Assembly (NCBI GenBank): GCA_009789175.1
Contig: CP046866.1
Location: 1,674,001 to 1,738,000 of the forward strand
Direction of reading: 5' to 3'
DNA: 64,000 bases
Source: Salinibaculum litoreum
GTDB lineage: Archaea; Halobacteriota; Halobacteria; Halobacteriales; Haloarculaceae
Under the pieces are notes generated by a model. That model searched no databases. It saw only the letters and a list, made by a program, of their open reading frames with translations, and was not told where the DNA came from. This document shows, piece after piece, positions 9,022 to 17,137 of the stretch (its first letter is position 1; each line of letters opens with the position of its first letter). A program made the position numbers and the translations under genes.

Positions 9022-10656
9022 ATGGACAGGTGGCAGCGCCGGACAGCGTATTATCTCACTGTCCTCTCAGCACTCGTCTTCGGGTTTACCTTCGCCTACG
9101 ACTGGGGAATGACTAACGTGGATGGACGGCCACGGACCTTTCTGCACTCGCTGCAGATTGTCGTGGAGACGTTCACGACGACGGGCTTTGGCTCGGATGC
9201 CCCCTGGAATACGCCGTTTATGAACGTCCTGATCATCGTGATGGACACTGTCGGGACGGTGATGATATTCCTCGCGTTGCCGGTGTTTCTGTTTCCGGCG
9301 ATGGAGGAGATACTTTCCACGACGGTGCCGACAGCCGTCGAGAACGGGCAATCGGGGCACGTCGTCATCGCCACCTACTCGCCGCGTGCGGACTCGCTCA
9401 TCGATGAACTACACAGACGCGACGTCGAGTATATCATCGTCGAACCGGACCGCGAGCGTGCGACGACGCTGTACGAGAACGATTACGAGGTGATTCATGC
9501 GGAACCCGACAGCGTCGCCGGCCTGGAGGGTGCAAACATCACCGACGCCCGCGCCCTGGTGGCGGATGTCTCCGACGAACTGGATACCAGTATCGTCCTC
9601 ACGGCCCGGGAACTGTCCGAAGACGTTCGAGTCGTCAGCGTCGTCGAGGACCCCGACAGCACGCGCTATCACGAACTGGCCGGGGCCGATGTGGCCCTCT
9701 CACCACGACCCTTGCTCGGCGAACGGCTCGCACAGGTCATCTCGACCGGTGTGACGACGGAACTCGGCGACGGCATCGAGGTTGGCGAGGACTTCGACAT
9801 CGCGGAGTTGCTCGTCCAGCACGGGAGCCCACTGGCGGGTGCGAGGTTGGCCGACAGCCGGCTCAGAGAGGAACTCGGCATCAACGTCATCGGCGCGTGG
9901 TTCCGCGGTGAGTTCCAGACGCCCGTCGACCCGGAGACGGTTCTGGAACCAGGGACGGTGTTGCTGGTGACCGGACAGCACGACCAACTCGAAGCGCTCG
10001 AAGAGCTACCTGAGGCCGCAGTCCGGGAGTTGCGCCGCGGTGAGACGCTCGTCATCGGCTACGGTCACGTCGGACAGACGGCGACTGCCGCACTGGCCGA
10101 AGCTGACCAGCCGTACACGGTGCTGGACCAACACGACGTGCCGGGCGTCGATGTCGTCGGCGAGGCCAGCGACGAATCGGCCCTCCACGAGATCGGTATC
10201 GAAGACGCCCGGTCGGTCATCCTCGCCGTCCCCGACGACACCGAAGCCGAGTTTGCCACCCTCGTCATGCGCGATTTGAACCCCGACCTCAACATCGCCG
10301 CCCGGACCGAAGAAGAGGAGAGCGTCCAGAAGATGTACCGCGCCGGGGCGAACTACGTCCTCTCGCTGGCGCAGGTGACCGGCCGGATGACCGCCTCTGC
10401 GGTGCTGGAGGACGAACAGGTCATCTCGATGGACGCCGGCGTCAACGTCCGCCGGACAGCCGCACCCGGGCTAGCGGGCCAGACACTCGCTGAAGCCGAC
10501 GTTCGTACGCAAACAGGCTGTACCGTCGTCGCTATCGAACGCAACGGGGACCTGCTGACCGAACTCGGGCCGGACTTTCGCGTTGTCGACGGTGACAAAC
10601 TTCTCGTCGCCGGGACAGCCGACGCCGTCGACCGGTTCGAGACGCTGCTCGGCTGA
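9022..10656 (+). CDS. Two-TM potassium channel with two RCK (TrkA-N/TrkA-C) units
   Basis: The 544-residue protein has TM1 (about 9-28), a pore loop with filter TTTGFGSD (52-59), TM2 (about 66-92), then two RCK units. The first Rossmann domain (from about 110) is degenerate: the first strand reads HVVIATYSPR without the GxGxxG loop. The second (from about 340) has a canonical dinucleotide loop VIGYGHVGQT. Each is followed by a TrkA-C segment. This is the layout of ligand-gated K+ channels, central to haloarchaeal ion balance. The frame is open from 8911, but a GTTTAAATC box at about 8990-8998 places a leaderless start at 9022. Confidence 0.9.
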   Translation: MDRWQRRTAYYLTVLSALVFGFTFAYDWGMTNVDGRPRTFLHSLQIVVETFTTTGFGSDAPWNTPFMNVLIIVMDTVGTVMIFLALPVFLFPAMEEILSTTVPTAVENGQSGHVVIATYSPRADSLIDELHRRDVEYIIVEPDRERATTLYENDYEVIHAEPDSVAGLEGANITDARALVADVSDELDTSIVLTARELSEDVRVVSVVEDPDSTRYHELAGADVALSPRPLLGERLAQVISTGVTTELGDGIEVGEDFDIAELLVQHGSPLAGARLADSRLREELGINVIGAWFRGEFQTPVDPETVLEPGTVLLVTGQHDQLEALEELPEAAVRELRRGETLVIGYGHVGQTATAALAEADQPYTVLDQHDVPGVDVVGEASDESALHEIGIEDARSVILAVPDDTEAEFATLVMRDLNPDLNIAARTEEEESVQKMYRAGANYVLSLAQVTGRMTASAVLEDEQVISMDAGVNVRRTAAPGLAGQTLAEADVRTQTGCTVVAIERNGDLLTELGPDFRVVDGDKLLVAGTADAVDRFETLLG

Positions 10657-10717
10657 GCCGAGAGTGTCAACAAAGTATCGAAAATACTTTGTCATCCAGT
10701 TCTGTCCCTCTACACCA

Positions 10718-11296
10718 ATGGTCCTGGGAATCATCGCCGGAGTCGGTGTTCTCCTCGTCGTCGTACTGCTGGCCGCCTACACGGTCAAGGTCTACAACTC
10801 GCTGGTCAGTCTGCGCGAGCAAGTCGATCAGGCGAAACAGAACATCGACGTTCTGTTGAAGCAACGGCAAGACGAGCTGACGAAACTCATCGACGCTGCT
10901 TCCGAGTACATGGACCACGAGGAGGAACTGCTGACGGAACTGACCCAGGCTCGCGAGCAGGCCGCACAGGCCGGGACGCCACAGGAACAGGCAGCGGCCG
11001 ACCAGCAGGTCCGGCAGGCGATGATGAACTTCGAAGCCCGCGCAGAGGAGTACCCCGAGTTGCGCTCGCAGGAAAACCTCATGCAGTTTCAGGAGCGTAT
11101 CTCCGGCATCGAGGACCAGATTTCCGACCGGCGGGAACTGTACAACGAAGCGGCGACACAGTTGAACACCCGTATCGACCAGTTCCCCTACGTCCTCATC
11201 GCCAACCAGTTCGGCTTCGACGAGCGGGAACTGTTCGAGGCGACCGCCGCCGAAAAGGAGGACGTCGACGTCAGCGCCGCCTTCGACAGCGCCTGA
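10718..11296 (+). CDS. lemA: LemA family protein
   Basis: The 192-residue protein has an N-terminal membrane anchor (about residues 3-25), then the LemA signature YNSLVSLREQVDQAKQNID and a helical domain ending in FPYVLIANQFGF, where the family usually has FPxNLxAxxFGF. The function of LemA proteins in archaea is unsettled. The start at 10718 begins the hydrophobic anchor and lies about 30 nt after an AAAATACTT TATA candidate (10681-10689); upstream in-frame residues overlap the channel gene and are not plausible. The following membrane protein gene is 38 bp downstream on the same strand but has its own TATA candidate. Confidence 0.9.
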   Translation: MVLGIIAGVGVLLVVVLLAAYTVKVYNSLVSLREQVDQAKQNIDVLLKQRQDELTKLIDAASEYMDHEEELLTELTQAREQAAQAGTPQEQAAADQQVRQAMMNFEARAEEYPELRSQENLMQFQERISGIEDQISDRRELYNEAATQLNTRIDQFPYVLIANQFGFDERELFEATAAEKEDVDVSAAFDSA

Positions 11297-11334
11297 CCGC
11301 CGACGTTTAGACGACAGGATGCGAAAGGAAATGC

Positions 11335-12087
11335 GTGAGCGACGACGGCGAGGAGGTGGTCACTGATGAGGCCCACCCGAAAGAGGCGACCGCAGAGGTG
11401 GAGACAGCCTCCACCGCGGCAGCCGACACCGGCGAGGACGCTGCCGAGTCGTTTCTCGACCTCGAATCGGAGCTGACGAACATCGACGGCGACCGGGTTC
11501 GGGGCCGGGCCATCGATGTCGAGCGTATCCCTGCCGAAACCGTGCCCGCAGACTATCCAGTAACGATTACCACACCCCAGGCACTCGCGTTGACGCTTGA
11601 GTTGCGGACCGGCGAGGAAACGAGGGTGTATTTCGAGTTCGAGGACGGAACCCCGGAGGACCGGCTGGTACGGCTGCTGGACCGTCACGGCATCGAGCCG
11701 GAGCGCTTCGCGGACCTCTATGGCGAGTCGCTGTTGCTCACCGTAGAGGGGAGCCACCACGTTCCATACGTCCCGCCGGACGGCCCGGAGGGGTCGTCGC
11801 TTGGAGTCTACGGCGTCGGCGCTGGTCTCGGCGTGAACCTGCTCGTCTTTGCACTCGCAGTGGCCGGATTGGGGAACCTGCTGTCGGTGCCAGTCGTCAT
11901 CGGGTGGCTGCTCGTGAACCTCGTCGGGTTGCCGATTGCGACCTATCTGGATGCACGCCATCTCCTGACACACACTGACTGGGAACAGGGACCGGGCTTC
12001 TGGGCGGCGCTGGCGGCTCTCCCCGGGGTGAACGTCGTCTCCTCGCTGGTATATCTCCAGACACGCCGCGGGAGCACCGAGCTGTAA
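11335..12087 (+). CDS. Membrane protein of unknown function
   Basis: The 250-residue protein begins at a GTG. The first about 150 residues are acidic and soluble (VTITTPQALALTLELRTGEE, LVRLLDRHGIEPERFADLYG), followed by two to three membrane segments (about residues 163-200 and 217-240). A GTTTAGAC element at about 11304-11311 sits about 27 nt upstream, fitting a leaderless transcript. I do not recognise a named domain. It follows lemA in the same orientation and could be co-regulated with it. Confidence 0.75.
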   Translation: MSDDGEEVVTDEAHPKEATAEVETASTAAADTGEDAAESFLDLESELTNIDGDRVRGRAIDVERIPAETVPADYPVTITTPQALALTLELRTGEETRVYFEFEDGTPEDRLVRLLDRHGIEPERFADLYGESLLLTVEGSHHVPYVPPDGPEGSSLGVYGVGAGLGVNLLVFALAVAGLGNLLSVPVVIGWLLVNLVGLPIATYLDARHLLTHTDWEQGPGFWAALAALPGVNVVSSLVYLQTRRGSTEL

Positions 12088-12132
12088 GTATCACACGTCA
12101 CGGTCCGCGGTGACGGCGGACCGAAAACAGCC

Positions 12133-12140
12133 AGCGAATG
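12133..12140. repeat. Left target-site duplication of IS copy 1 (AGCGAATG)
   Basis: AGCGAATG directly before the IS left end is repeated exactly at 13079-13086 after the right end, so this is an 8-bp target duplication. Confidence 0.9.
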
Positions 12141-13078
12141 GGCCGTGGTGAATCACCAGACAGAGCTTGATTTCATGGTTTCAGAGATTGTTTGATGTTG
12201 TGAACCGTACACATCAAGACGAGTTCTCGAAATTCACCGTACCAGGTTCGCGCACGCACGGCGTCGCCGAGCGTGCGCTTAATCGTCGAGAAGACGGTTT
12301 CACACATCGCTCTCTGACGGTATTGAGGCCCATCGATCCGCGCGTTATGCGCGTGATCGATGGGCCGGAACTCACGATGTTTGATCAGCGGTCTTACGCC
12401 CTCTTCGCGGAGCTTCTCGCGTAAATCCATCCAATCGTAGCCTTTGTCCGCCGCGAGGCTGGCGAGGTCGCCCGCGTTGCGGCGGGCGACCTGCCAGCCG
12501 AGCTGTGTGTCGTGGCGTTTCGCGGTCGTACAGTGAACGTCCAGGATCGCTTGGCTTTCTGTGTCGACGAGAGCTGTCGCTTTGAGCGTCTGAACGCGGT
12601 AATTTGTCCGACGGCAGTAGTGTTTGCTCGCGTTTTCGCGGTCAAAGAATGTCGCGTCAATGGCGGCGTGACCGCTCGTGTCGTGCAGCTGCGCCGACAG
12701 GCGCAGCAGCACTCGCCAGAGTGCTGTCTTGATTCTGTCAAACCACTTCACTAGCGTCGAGTGATCTGGGAGATCGGCCGGTTCGAGGCCGATCTCCCCG
12801 AGAATATGTGGCATCTCACTCAGCAGATCCAACGCCTCTCGGTAGGACTTCTCCAAGTAAACCCGAAGACAATGGAGCGATACGACAGCGTAATCGGCGA
12901 AGCCGCCACCCCCTTCGGGGGCGGCGACTTCGCCTCGGCCACCGACAGCATTTTTAGCTAACTGAACCGCTTTCTTCGTGAAGCGGGAGATCTTCGACAT
13001 GGATCATCGGCGGTTTCCCGCTTCATTCCACTAGTTCTGACGGTCGAAGCTGACGCTGTCCAGTGATTCACCAGAGCC
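12141..13078 (-). mobile_element. IS5-like insertion sequence, copy 1 (938 bp)
   Basis: The boundaries are set by comparing this copy with the one at 60098-61035. The left end GGCCGTGGTGAATCACC and the right end (read inward GGCTCTGGTGAATCACT) form imperfect terminal inverted repeats of about 23 bp. The element holds one transposase gene on the minus strand and is flanked by perfect 8-bp duplications. It lies between the 11335-12087 membrane protein gene and the stop codon of the DUF2249 gene, which it leaves intact. The encoded proteins of the two copies are identical, indicating recent movement. Confidence 0.93.
12173..13000 (-). CDS. IS5-family transposase (copy 1)
   Basis: The 275-residue DDE transposase has likely catalytic residues D115 (IDATFFDRENASKHY), D185 (AADKGYDWMDL) and E234 (MCETVFSTIKRTLGDAVRAR), with the YREALDLLSEMP and PDHSTLVKWFDRI segments seen in haloarchaeal IS5-like enzymes. 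The frame is complete, so the element is probably active. It catalyses cut-and-paste movement of its own element and any relatives with matching ends. Confidence 0.95.
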   Translation of the reverse strand: MSKISRFTKKAVQLAKNAVGGRGEVAAPEGGGGFADYAVVSLHCLRVYLEKSYREALDLLSEMPHILGEIGLEPADLPDHSTLVKWFDRIKTALWRVLLRLSAQLHDTSGHAAIDATFFDRENASKHYCRRTNYRVQTLKATALVDTESQAILDVHCTTAKRHDTQLGWQVARRNAGDLASLAADKGYDWMDLREKLREEGVRPLIKHREFRPIDHAHNARIDGPQYRQRAMCETVFSTIKRTLGDAVRARTWYGEFRELVLMCTVHNIKQSLKP

Positions 13079-13086
13079 AGCGAATG
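13079..13086. repeat. Right target-site duplication of IS copy 1 (AGCGAATG)
   Basis: This is an exact copy of 12133-12140. It ends one base before the stop codon (13087-13089) of the DUF2249 gene. Confidence 0.9.
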
Positions 13087-13317
13087 CTATTCGGCGTGTT
13101 CTATGTCGACGTGGTACTCCTGTGTGTCGACCTGTGTCATATCGTATGTGAACCCTCGTTGTCTGAGGACGTTGTAGAGTGGCTCCGGCTCGAAACTGTT
13201 GATGAGACGCAGACGGTCGCCAGCCTCCAACTCCTCCAGTGCTGCCATGATATCGCCGAACGGTTCGCCGTCTATGTCGCGAACGTCGAGGGTCTCCTCG
13301 ACTCTCTGCTCGGCCAT
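13087..13317 (-). CDS. DUF2249 domain protein
   Basis: The 76-residue protein matches the DUF2249 pattern: ETLDVRDIDGEPFGDIMAAL, then LINSFEPEPLYNVLRQRGF. DUF2249 has a TusA-like fold and in many microbes accompanies hemerythrin, nitric-oxide or metal-related genes; its biochemical role is not settled. ATG at 13317 gives the usual family length; the frame is open to 13407 but the extra residues are not family-like. It is divergent from the 13438 gene, and the region between holds TTTAGG motifs. IS copy 1 sits immediately after its stop codon. Confidence 0.85.
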   Translation of the reverse strand: MAEQRVEETLDVRDIDGEPFGDIMAALEELEAGDRLRLINSFEPEPLYNVLRQRGFTYDMTQVDTQEYHVDIEHAE

Positions 13318-13421
13318 ATCCTCACTTGCCGCCGTGACCGATTGCGCATTGTCCCGAACGTGTGCGGGACCGCCAACGCGGATTCTTTTAGGCCGACCGA
13401 AAAACACTTTATCTACGGTTG

Positions 13422-13437
13422 TTTAGGGTTGCCTAAA
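13422..13437. promoter_or_regulatory. Perfect palindrome TTTAGG-GTTG-CCTAAA at a start codon
   Basis: The 16-bp inverted repeat has 6-bp arms and a 4-bp spacer and ends one base before the ATG at 13438. A CTTTATC TATA candidate at about 13408-13414 is about 25 nt from the ATG, so in a leaderless transcript this operator would cover the transcription start and block or control initiation. An extra half-site TTTAGG lies at 13387-13392. The TTAGG...CCTAA pattern resembles DtxR/IdeR-type metal-regulator sites (inference). Confidence 0.6.
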
Positions 13438-13734
13438 ATGGTCGAGGAAAGGCTCGCAGCAGTCCGGAAGCGCATCGAGGCCCTCGCCACGGCAGCGGGG
13501 GAGTACTACGTCATCTGCGGGCGGACGGGGCAGCGACCGGTTCCGGTCGGTGGCCTGTCGTTCCCGGACCGCGAAACGGCAGGAACGGCAGCACAGACCG
13601 CAACAGCCTACCGGTCGCTACTCAGGGAGTACGACCCTGAAGCACCGATGTACGACTTCATCGTCTGTCAGCATTACAGCGGGGCCACGGAGTGGCCCGT
13701 CGCCGTCAGCCAGCAACAGGAGGGTGACGCGTGA
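13438..13734 (+). CDS. Conserved haloarchaeal hypothetical protein (98 aa)
   Basis: The 98-residue protein contains EYYVICGRTGQRPVPVGGLS and ends in YDFIVCQHYSGATEWPVAVS. I recall related sequences as a haloarchaeal family of unknown function (DUF7552-like, from memory). It has no membrane segment. The start codon abuts the palindrome at 13422-13437. The stop overlaps the start of the next gene by 4 nt (GTGA at 13731-13734), so the two form an operon and are probably translationally coupled. Confidence 0.75.
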   Translation: MVEERLAAVRKRIEALATAAGEYYVICGRTGQRPVPVGGLSFPDRETAGTAAQTATAYRSLLREYDPEAPMYDFIVCQHYSGATEWPVAVSQQQEGDA

Positions 13735-14504
13735 CGGTCGAAACCCATCTCCACCAGGCACGCGAACGCGTCGAGGTCGAGCGTGCGACACTCGCAAAGA
13801 AGCGGGACGGGCTCGAAGCCTTCGCCGACAACGTCCGAAGCACGGCGACAGCGGGGCCGGGTGGGAACCAGGTCAGCGGCACTGTCACCGCTCCCGTCGC
13901 GGCCGGAGCCGGCGGAACTGGCGTCGACCGGCGGGACAGTCTCCGGTCGGCGTTCGCGGAGTCAGTCGGGCCACACGCCGAGAGTGACTCGACGCTTGCC
14001 GCCCTCCGAGACGAACTCGGCGAGGAGGCTGCTCTCGCGCTGGCCCCGACGACGGAGGTACAGTTCACACAGACGCTTCAGAAACAACTCCTCTCGGCCG
14101 TGACGACACGCCAGCGCGAGCTTGCAGTGACCTGCGAGGCACTCGACCGGGAAACCGACCACCTGAGCGACGCCGTCGAGACGGTCGATGCAGTCGTCGA
14201 GTGGCTGACGACCGCCGACGAACAGCCTCTCTCGGAGTTGGGTTTCGACCGGCTCCGCGAGCGCCACGACCGCCTCGATACCTACCGGGCTGATTGTGCC
14301 ACGGTCGCTGCTGACCGACAGGAGTTTCTCGCCGGCAACACCAGCCACGTCGGCCAGGTAGGAGTCTCGAACCGCAGTCTCGTCGAATCAGTTTACGAGG
14401 ATTTCCCCGTCACCTACCCTGTCCTGTCGACGGCGACACGGCTTGTCGATGTCTGTGAAGACGCCCAGCAAGCGGTCAGAGCCCATCTCGTCCGCCGGGC
14501 CTGA
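13731..14504 (+). CDS. Haloarchaeal helical protein of unknown function (257 aa, DUF7260-like)
   Basis: It starts at a GTG overlapping the previous stop by 4 nt. The 257-residue product is predicted largely helical with coiled-coil stretches (HLHQARERVEVERATLAKKR; EALDRETDHLSDAVETVDAV) and a Gly/Ala-rich linker near residues 38-65, with no signal or membrane segment. I recall it as a DUF7260-like family, function unknown. As the second gene of the operon behind the TTTAGG palindrome it should share that control. Confidence 0.75.
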   Translation: MTVETHLHQARERVEVERATLAKKRDGLEAFADNVRSTATAGPGGNQVSGTVTAPVAAGAGGTGVDRRDSLRSAFAESVGPHAESDSTLAALRDELGEEAALALAPTTEVQFTQTLQKQLLSAVTTRQRELAVTCEALDRETDHLSDAVETVDAVVEWLTTADEQPLSELGFDRLRERHDRLDTYRADCATVAADRQEFLAGNTSHVGQVGVSNRSLVESVYEDFPVTYPVLSTATRLVDVCEDAQQAVRAHLVRRA

Positions 14505-14603
14505 GATGACACAGAATGAGAGAGTCGCCAATACGACGGGCTCCGGGGCGAGAACATCCGAGCGCTGGGGACAGCAAAGATTACATCATTTGAAATACAA
14601 GAA

Positions 14604-14828
14604 ATGGCCATGGGCGTCTTCCCGCTTACGCAAACAGAACTCCAGATATTTCGGGTCGGGTTCGTGGTCCTCGTGTTCGCCGGCGTTGTCAGCAGGGCTC
14701 TCGGTAGTGGGTCACTCCTCGAATCAGTGGTCGGTGGGGGAGTCGTTGGAGGGCTGTCTTTCATTCCCTTTGCGCTCATCTACTTTGTGTACCTGCTCGG
14801 AAAGCGTCGGTCGGTGGAATCGAGTTGA
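14604..14828 (+). CDS. Small two-TM membrane protein (74 aa)
   Basis: The product has two predicted membrane segments (about residues 15-33 and 41-64) and a basic C-terminus (GKRRSVESS). ATG at 14604 or 14610 are both possible. An AT-rich TTTGAAATAC lies only about 10-15 nt upstream and is not well placed as a TATA box, so the promoter is unclear. I do not recognise the family. It opens a run of six small membrane protein genes. Confidence 0.55.
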   Translation: MAMGVFPLTQTELQIFRVGFVVLVFAGVVSRALGSGSLLESVVGGGVVGGLSFIPFALIYFVYLLGKRRSVESS

Positions 14829-14896
14829 TTCGATTACGGCACAGTCGTCCCAGCCCTTGGCGGCCCGACCGGGGAGAGAGTCAGACACACCGATGT

Positions 14897-14981
14897 TCAT
14901 ACTGTTGGACGTAACTTCGGAAAGATATTCGCCACCCCGGGGTGGCGAAATTCTTGAAGGGCTTACGTCCGACAGTATCAG
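14897..14981. repeat. Palindromic intergenic repeat, copy A (85 bp)
   Basis: The outer arms ATACTGTTGGACGTAA (14899-14914) and TTACGTCCGACAGTAT (14963-14978) pair with one wobble. A perfect inner palindrome covers 14928-14949 (core CGCCACCCCGGGGTGGCG). It lies between two convergent 3' ends (14828 and 15029). It matches copy C in length and layout; the inner part of the outer arms differs but still pairs. Confidence 0.85.
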
Positions 14982-15028
14982 TACACGTGCACAGCAATCA
15001 CCTGCAATAGCGGACATTACCGTGCTGT

Positions 15029-15139
15029 TTATATGATGTTAAAATGCTGAAGGCCAGCAATCAGCAGAATTGCGAGAATCAGTACGAGTGTCATTACCCA
15101 GGGCGGAACGTCTTTTCGGATTCTGAATGCCCAGTCCAT
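15029..15139 (-). CDS. Single-TM microprotein (36 aa)
   Basis: The frame begins MDWAFRIRKDVPPWVMTLVL and ends in a TAA at 15029-15031. It has a short basic N-terminus followed by one strongly hydrophobic segment (about residues 12-30). TTATTATAG at 15161-15169 is a TATA candidate 22-30 nt upstream, exactly where a leaderless transcript requires it. I do not recognise a family. It may be a membrane microprotein that partners with a larger complex (inference). Confidence 0.55.
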   Translation of the reverse strand: MDWAFRIRKDVPPWVMTLVLILAILLIAGLQHFNII

Positions 15140-15160
15140 ATCGGCGAAAGTCCCGCCCGA

Positions 15161-15169
15161 TTATTATAG
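15161..15169 (-). promoter_or_regulatory. TATA-box candidate for the 36-aa microprotein gene
   Basis: On the minus strand this reads CTATAATAA, ending 22 nt before the ATG at 15139. Confidence 0.5.
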
Positions 15170-15334
15170 TCCACTGCGGAGTTTCTGGCTGTGAAACACA
15201 GTCGGACTGCCTACCACGGGGAGAGGTTTCACCGGACTGACGAGCGACTGTCCCTTGCTGCGTGAGGATACTGTCGTGACCAGATGAGAGGGAGACGGGC
15301 GGGATTACTCAGAGAAACCCGCGGATAGGTAGTA

Positions 15335-15769
15335 TCACTCCGAGTCATCTGCATAGACATTGCCAGTAGGGTCCCAAAGAAGGTCGATGAGGCTCCCAAC
15401 ACCGACCAGAATGAAGAATATGGGTATGTCTGTTGGTGCTCCTGTCGCATACGCAACACCACCGACGACACCAAGCGGGACTGCAGCAACCTGTTTGAAT
15501 CGCGGGACACGTTGGTAGATGACAGGCAGAGCGTTCCCGAGTACGTACAGTGTCAGTACACCGAGGAGGGATACCGTCACGAGGTCTTGGTCATCTATCA
15601 CAGCCCACCCGGTAACGACAGAGCAGAAAACGGTCGCAAGACCGAAAATTACTGTTCGGGAATCGTAGGAGCCTAATCTGTGGATGGAGGGCACACGTGC
15701 GTGTTGGCCGTATTCGACTATGAGTATTTCCGTCAGCAGATAGACTGGTCCGTACCAGAGCCGCTGCAC
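15335..15769 (-). CDS. Small multi-TM membrane protein (144 aa)
   Basis: Starting from a GTG at 15769, the product has an amphipathic N-terminal part and three to four membrane segments (about residues 38-58, 63-85, 92-112, 115-130), ending WDPTGNVYADDSE. No named domain is recognised. The GTG start is the only one keeping the N-terminal segment; a shorter start cannot be excluded. Confidence 0.6.
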   Translation of the reverse strand: MQRLWYGPVYLLTEILIVEYGQHARVPSIHRLGSYDSRTVIFGLATVFCSVVTGWAVIDDQDLVTVSLLGVLTLYVLGNALPVIYQRVPRFKQVAAVPLGVVGGVAYATGAPTDIPIFFILVGVGSLIDLLWDPTGNVYADDSE

Positions 15770-15925
15770 ACCCTCAGTCTTTATGCCATCATCTATGGGA
15801 TAGGGGGCTTCAGTTCGCGAGGCGGCCTATCTGTACAGTCAGCCCGCAGAGGAAGTGTAGCATCCGCGGCGCATCGCATTGCGGTTCACAGAACCGGATA
15901 TGTCGGACAGTGGTGCGAAGACAGG

Positions 15926-16087
15926 TCACAACCCATAGACGCACTTATCGACAAGCACACTGACAGCGAGACAGCAGGAAACGAGGACAGCAGAAACGAC
16001 TGCATCACCGAGTGTGCCGGCCGTCACCCAGCCAAGAACGAAGCCACCACTCACAACCAAACCAGCGACGACGATTCGCCAGTCCAT
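15926..16087 (-). CDS. Two-TM microprotein (53 aa)
   Basis: ATG at 16087 gives MDWRIVVAGLVVSGGFVLGW and a second hydrophobic segment ending CLAVSVLVDKCVYGL. The frame is open to 16252, but the minus-strand TATA candidate (complement of ATAATTCTA, about 16112-16120) sits about 28 nt before 16087 and favours the short form. Its MDW start resembles the 36-aa microprotein at 15029-15139. The function is unknown. Confidence 0.5.
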   Translation of the reverse strand: MDWRIVVAGLVVSGGFVLGWVTAGTLGDAVVSAVLVSCCLAVSVLVDKCVYGL

Positions 16088-16266
16088 ACCGTTCGGTGTT
16101 ACGAGTTCGCTGATAATTCTATTCTCCGTGTTAGCCGGGCCTGCGTCGAGAGCCAGACACTGCCCCTCTCGGTACACCTGCATGTTACCCGGACTGGGGG
16201 ATAGAATCCACAGTTCAACGTTCCATTCAGAAGTACCTTCACGACCCGGCATCCAAACCGAACGTA

Positions 16267-16614
16267 GTGACCGAGCGAGAACGCTTGGATTTTGGAGGGC
16301 TATGGGAGGGCCTCACGTACATCGTTCTTGGTCTGTTAGGAATGGCTGTGTCAGTATTCTATTGGGGGTCGGTCGATACTGGAGGGGTTGCTGCGAGTAT
16401 CGCATGCATCGGAATTGGTGTTGCGGCGGTCCTCGCCCCGAGGCTTGGACCGCTGTTCACCGAACTGAGCCACCGTTGGGTTGGGCTGTTCTGGGCGCTC
16501 TGTGGAGTTGGGATATGTACGCTCGGCATGTTGAGCTCGACCAGGTGGGTGAGTGGTACTGTCCTCGGTGTGGGATTTGTCCTCTATGGCAGTCTCATCG
16601 CATTTGGTAGGTGA
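16267..16614 (+). CDS. Small four-TM membrane protein (115 aa)
   Basis: GTG start; MTERERLDFGGLWEGLTYIV leads into four predicted membrane segments (about 15-33, 40-58, 66-86, 93-113) with short loops. It has glycine-rich helices and no catalytic motif. I do not recognise the family. It is surrounded by other small membrane protein genes of unknown function. Confidence 0.65.
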   Translation: MTERERLDFGGLWEGLTYIVLGLLGMAVSVFYWGSVDTGGVAASIACIGIGVAAVLAPRLGPLFTELSHRWVGLFWALCGVGICTLGMLSSTRWVSGTVLGVGFVLYGSLIAFGR

Positions 16615-16797
16615 ATATGCCACAGTACCGAACGGATAGGCAGCGCAAAGAACGGGAATGAGAATGGTCGATAACTCCGAGATACGTCGGCAGGGGTTTC
16701 GGATGAGAAGACCCCCATAGCATCCGCTTCCGGAAAATAGCGGCAGGCAAACAAAAAGCAAAGACCGGGGTCAGACACACCGAGGTTGGAAGCGAGT

Positions 16798-17055
16798 TCA
16801 GCCCCCAGATTCGGTAGTCGGTTCCTCGTCGACAGTGGCATCAGCGACTTCGTCGGGGTCCGTCCCACCCGTGAGGTCGAGCGGTCGAATCCAGCCGTAC
16901 CAGAGGGTGTACACCATCGTCCCGTAGCCGACGAACCAGACAACGGACCCAAGCGTTCCGAGGCCGACGGCGTTCAGGAAGTAGACGACGCTGCCGGTCC
17001 CTGCGACACCTGCCAGTACGACGACTGCGAACGCTCGGCGCGTCCCGAGTTCCAT
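16798..17055 (-). CDS. Small two-TM membrane protein (85 aa)
   Basis: ATG at 17055 gives MELGTRRAFAVVVLAGVAGT, two membrane segments (about 8-28 and 33-56) and an acidic C-terminal tail (DEVADATVDEEPTTE). The frame is open to 17256 but that part is antisense to the next gene's start. It is divergent from the arylsulfotransferase-like gene with about 80 bp between. The function is unknown; small haloarchaeal proteins of this layout are common. Confidence 0.65.
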   Translation of the reverse strand: MELGTRRAFAVVVLAGVAGTGSVVYFLNAVGLGTLGSVVWFVGYGTMVYTLWYGWIRPLDLTGGTDPDEVADATVDEEPTTESGG

Positions 17056-17137
17056 ACGTCCCTTTCGGCCCCGAGGGGTGTTTGTCTTTCGTCGTGAACC
17101 GATGCGCTCATGACTGTCAGTGGCCCCACATGAGATA

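Noticed and set aside
15267-15276. ATACTGTCG-like strings at 15267 and 63871 resembling the repeat ends
   Set aside because: No second arm or paired inner stem nearby; the one at 63871 is within a coding frame.
14880-16788. 18-nt similarity GTCAGACACACCGA(T/G)GTT at 14880 and 16770
   Set aside because: Only two occurrences with one mismatch and no symmetry or shared context; probably chance or minor duplication.
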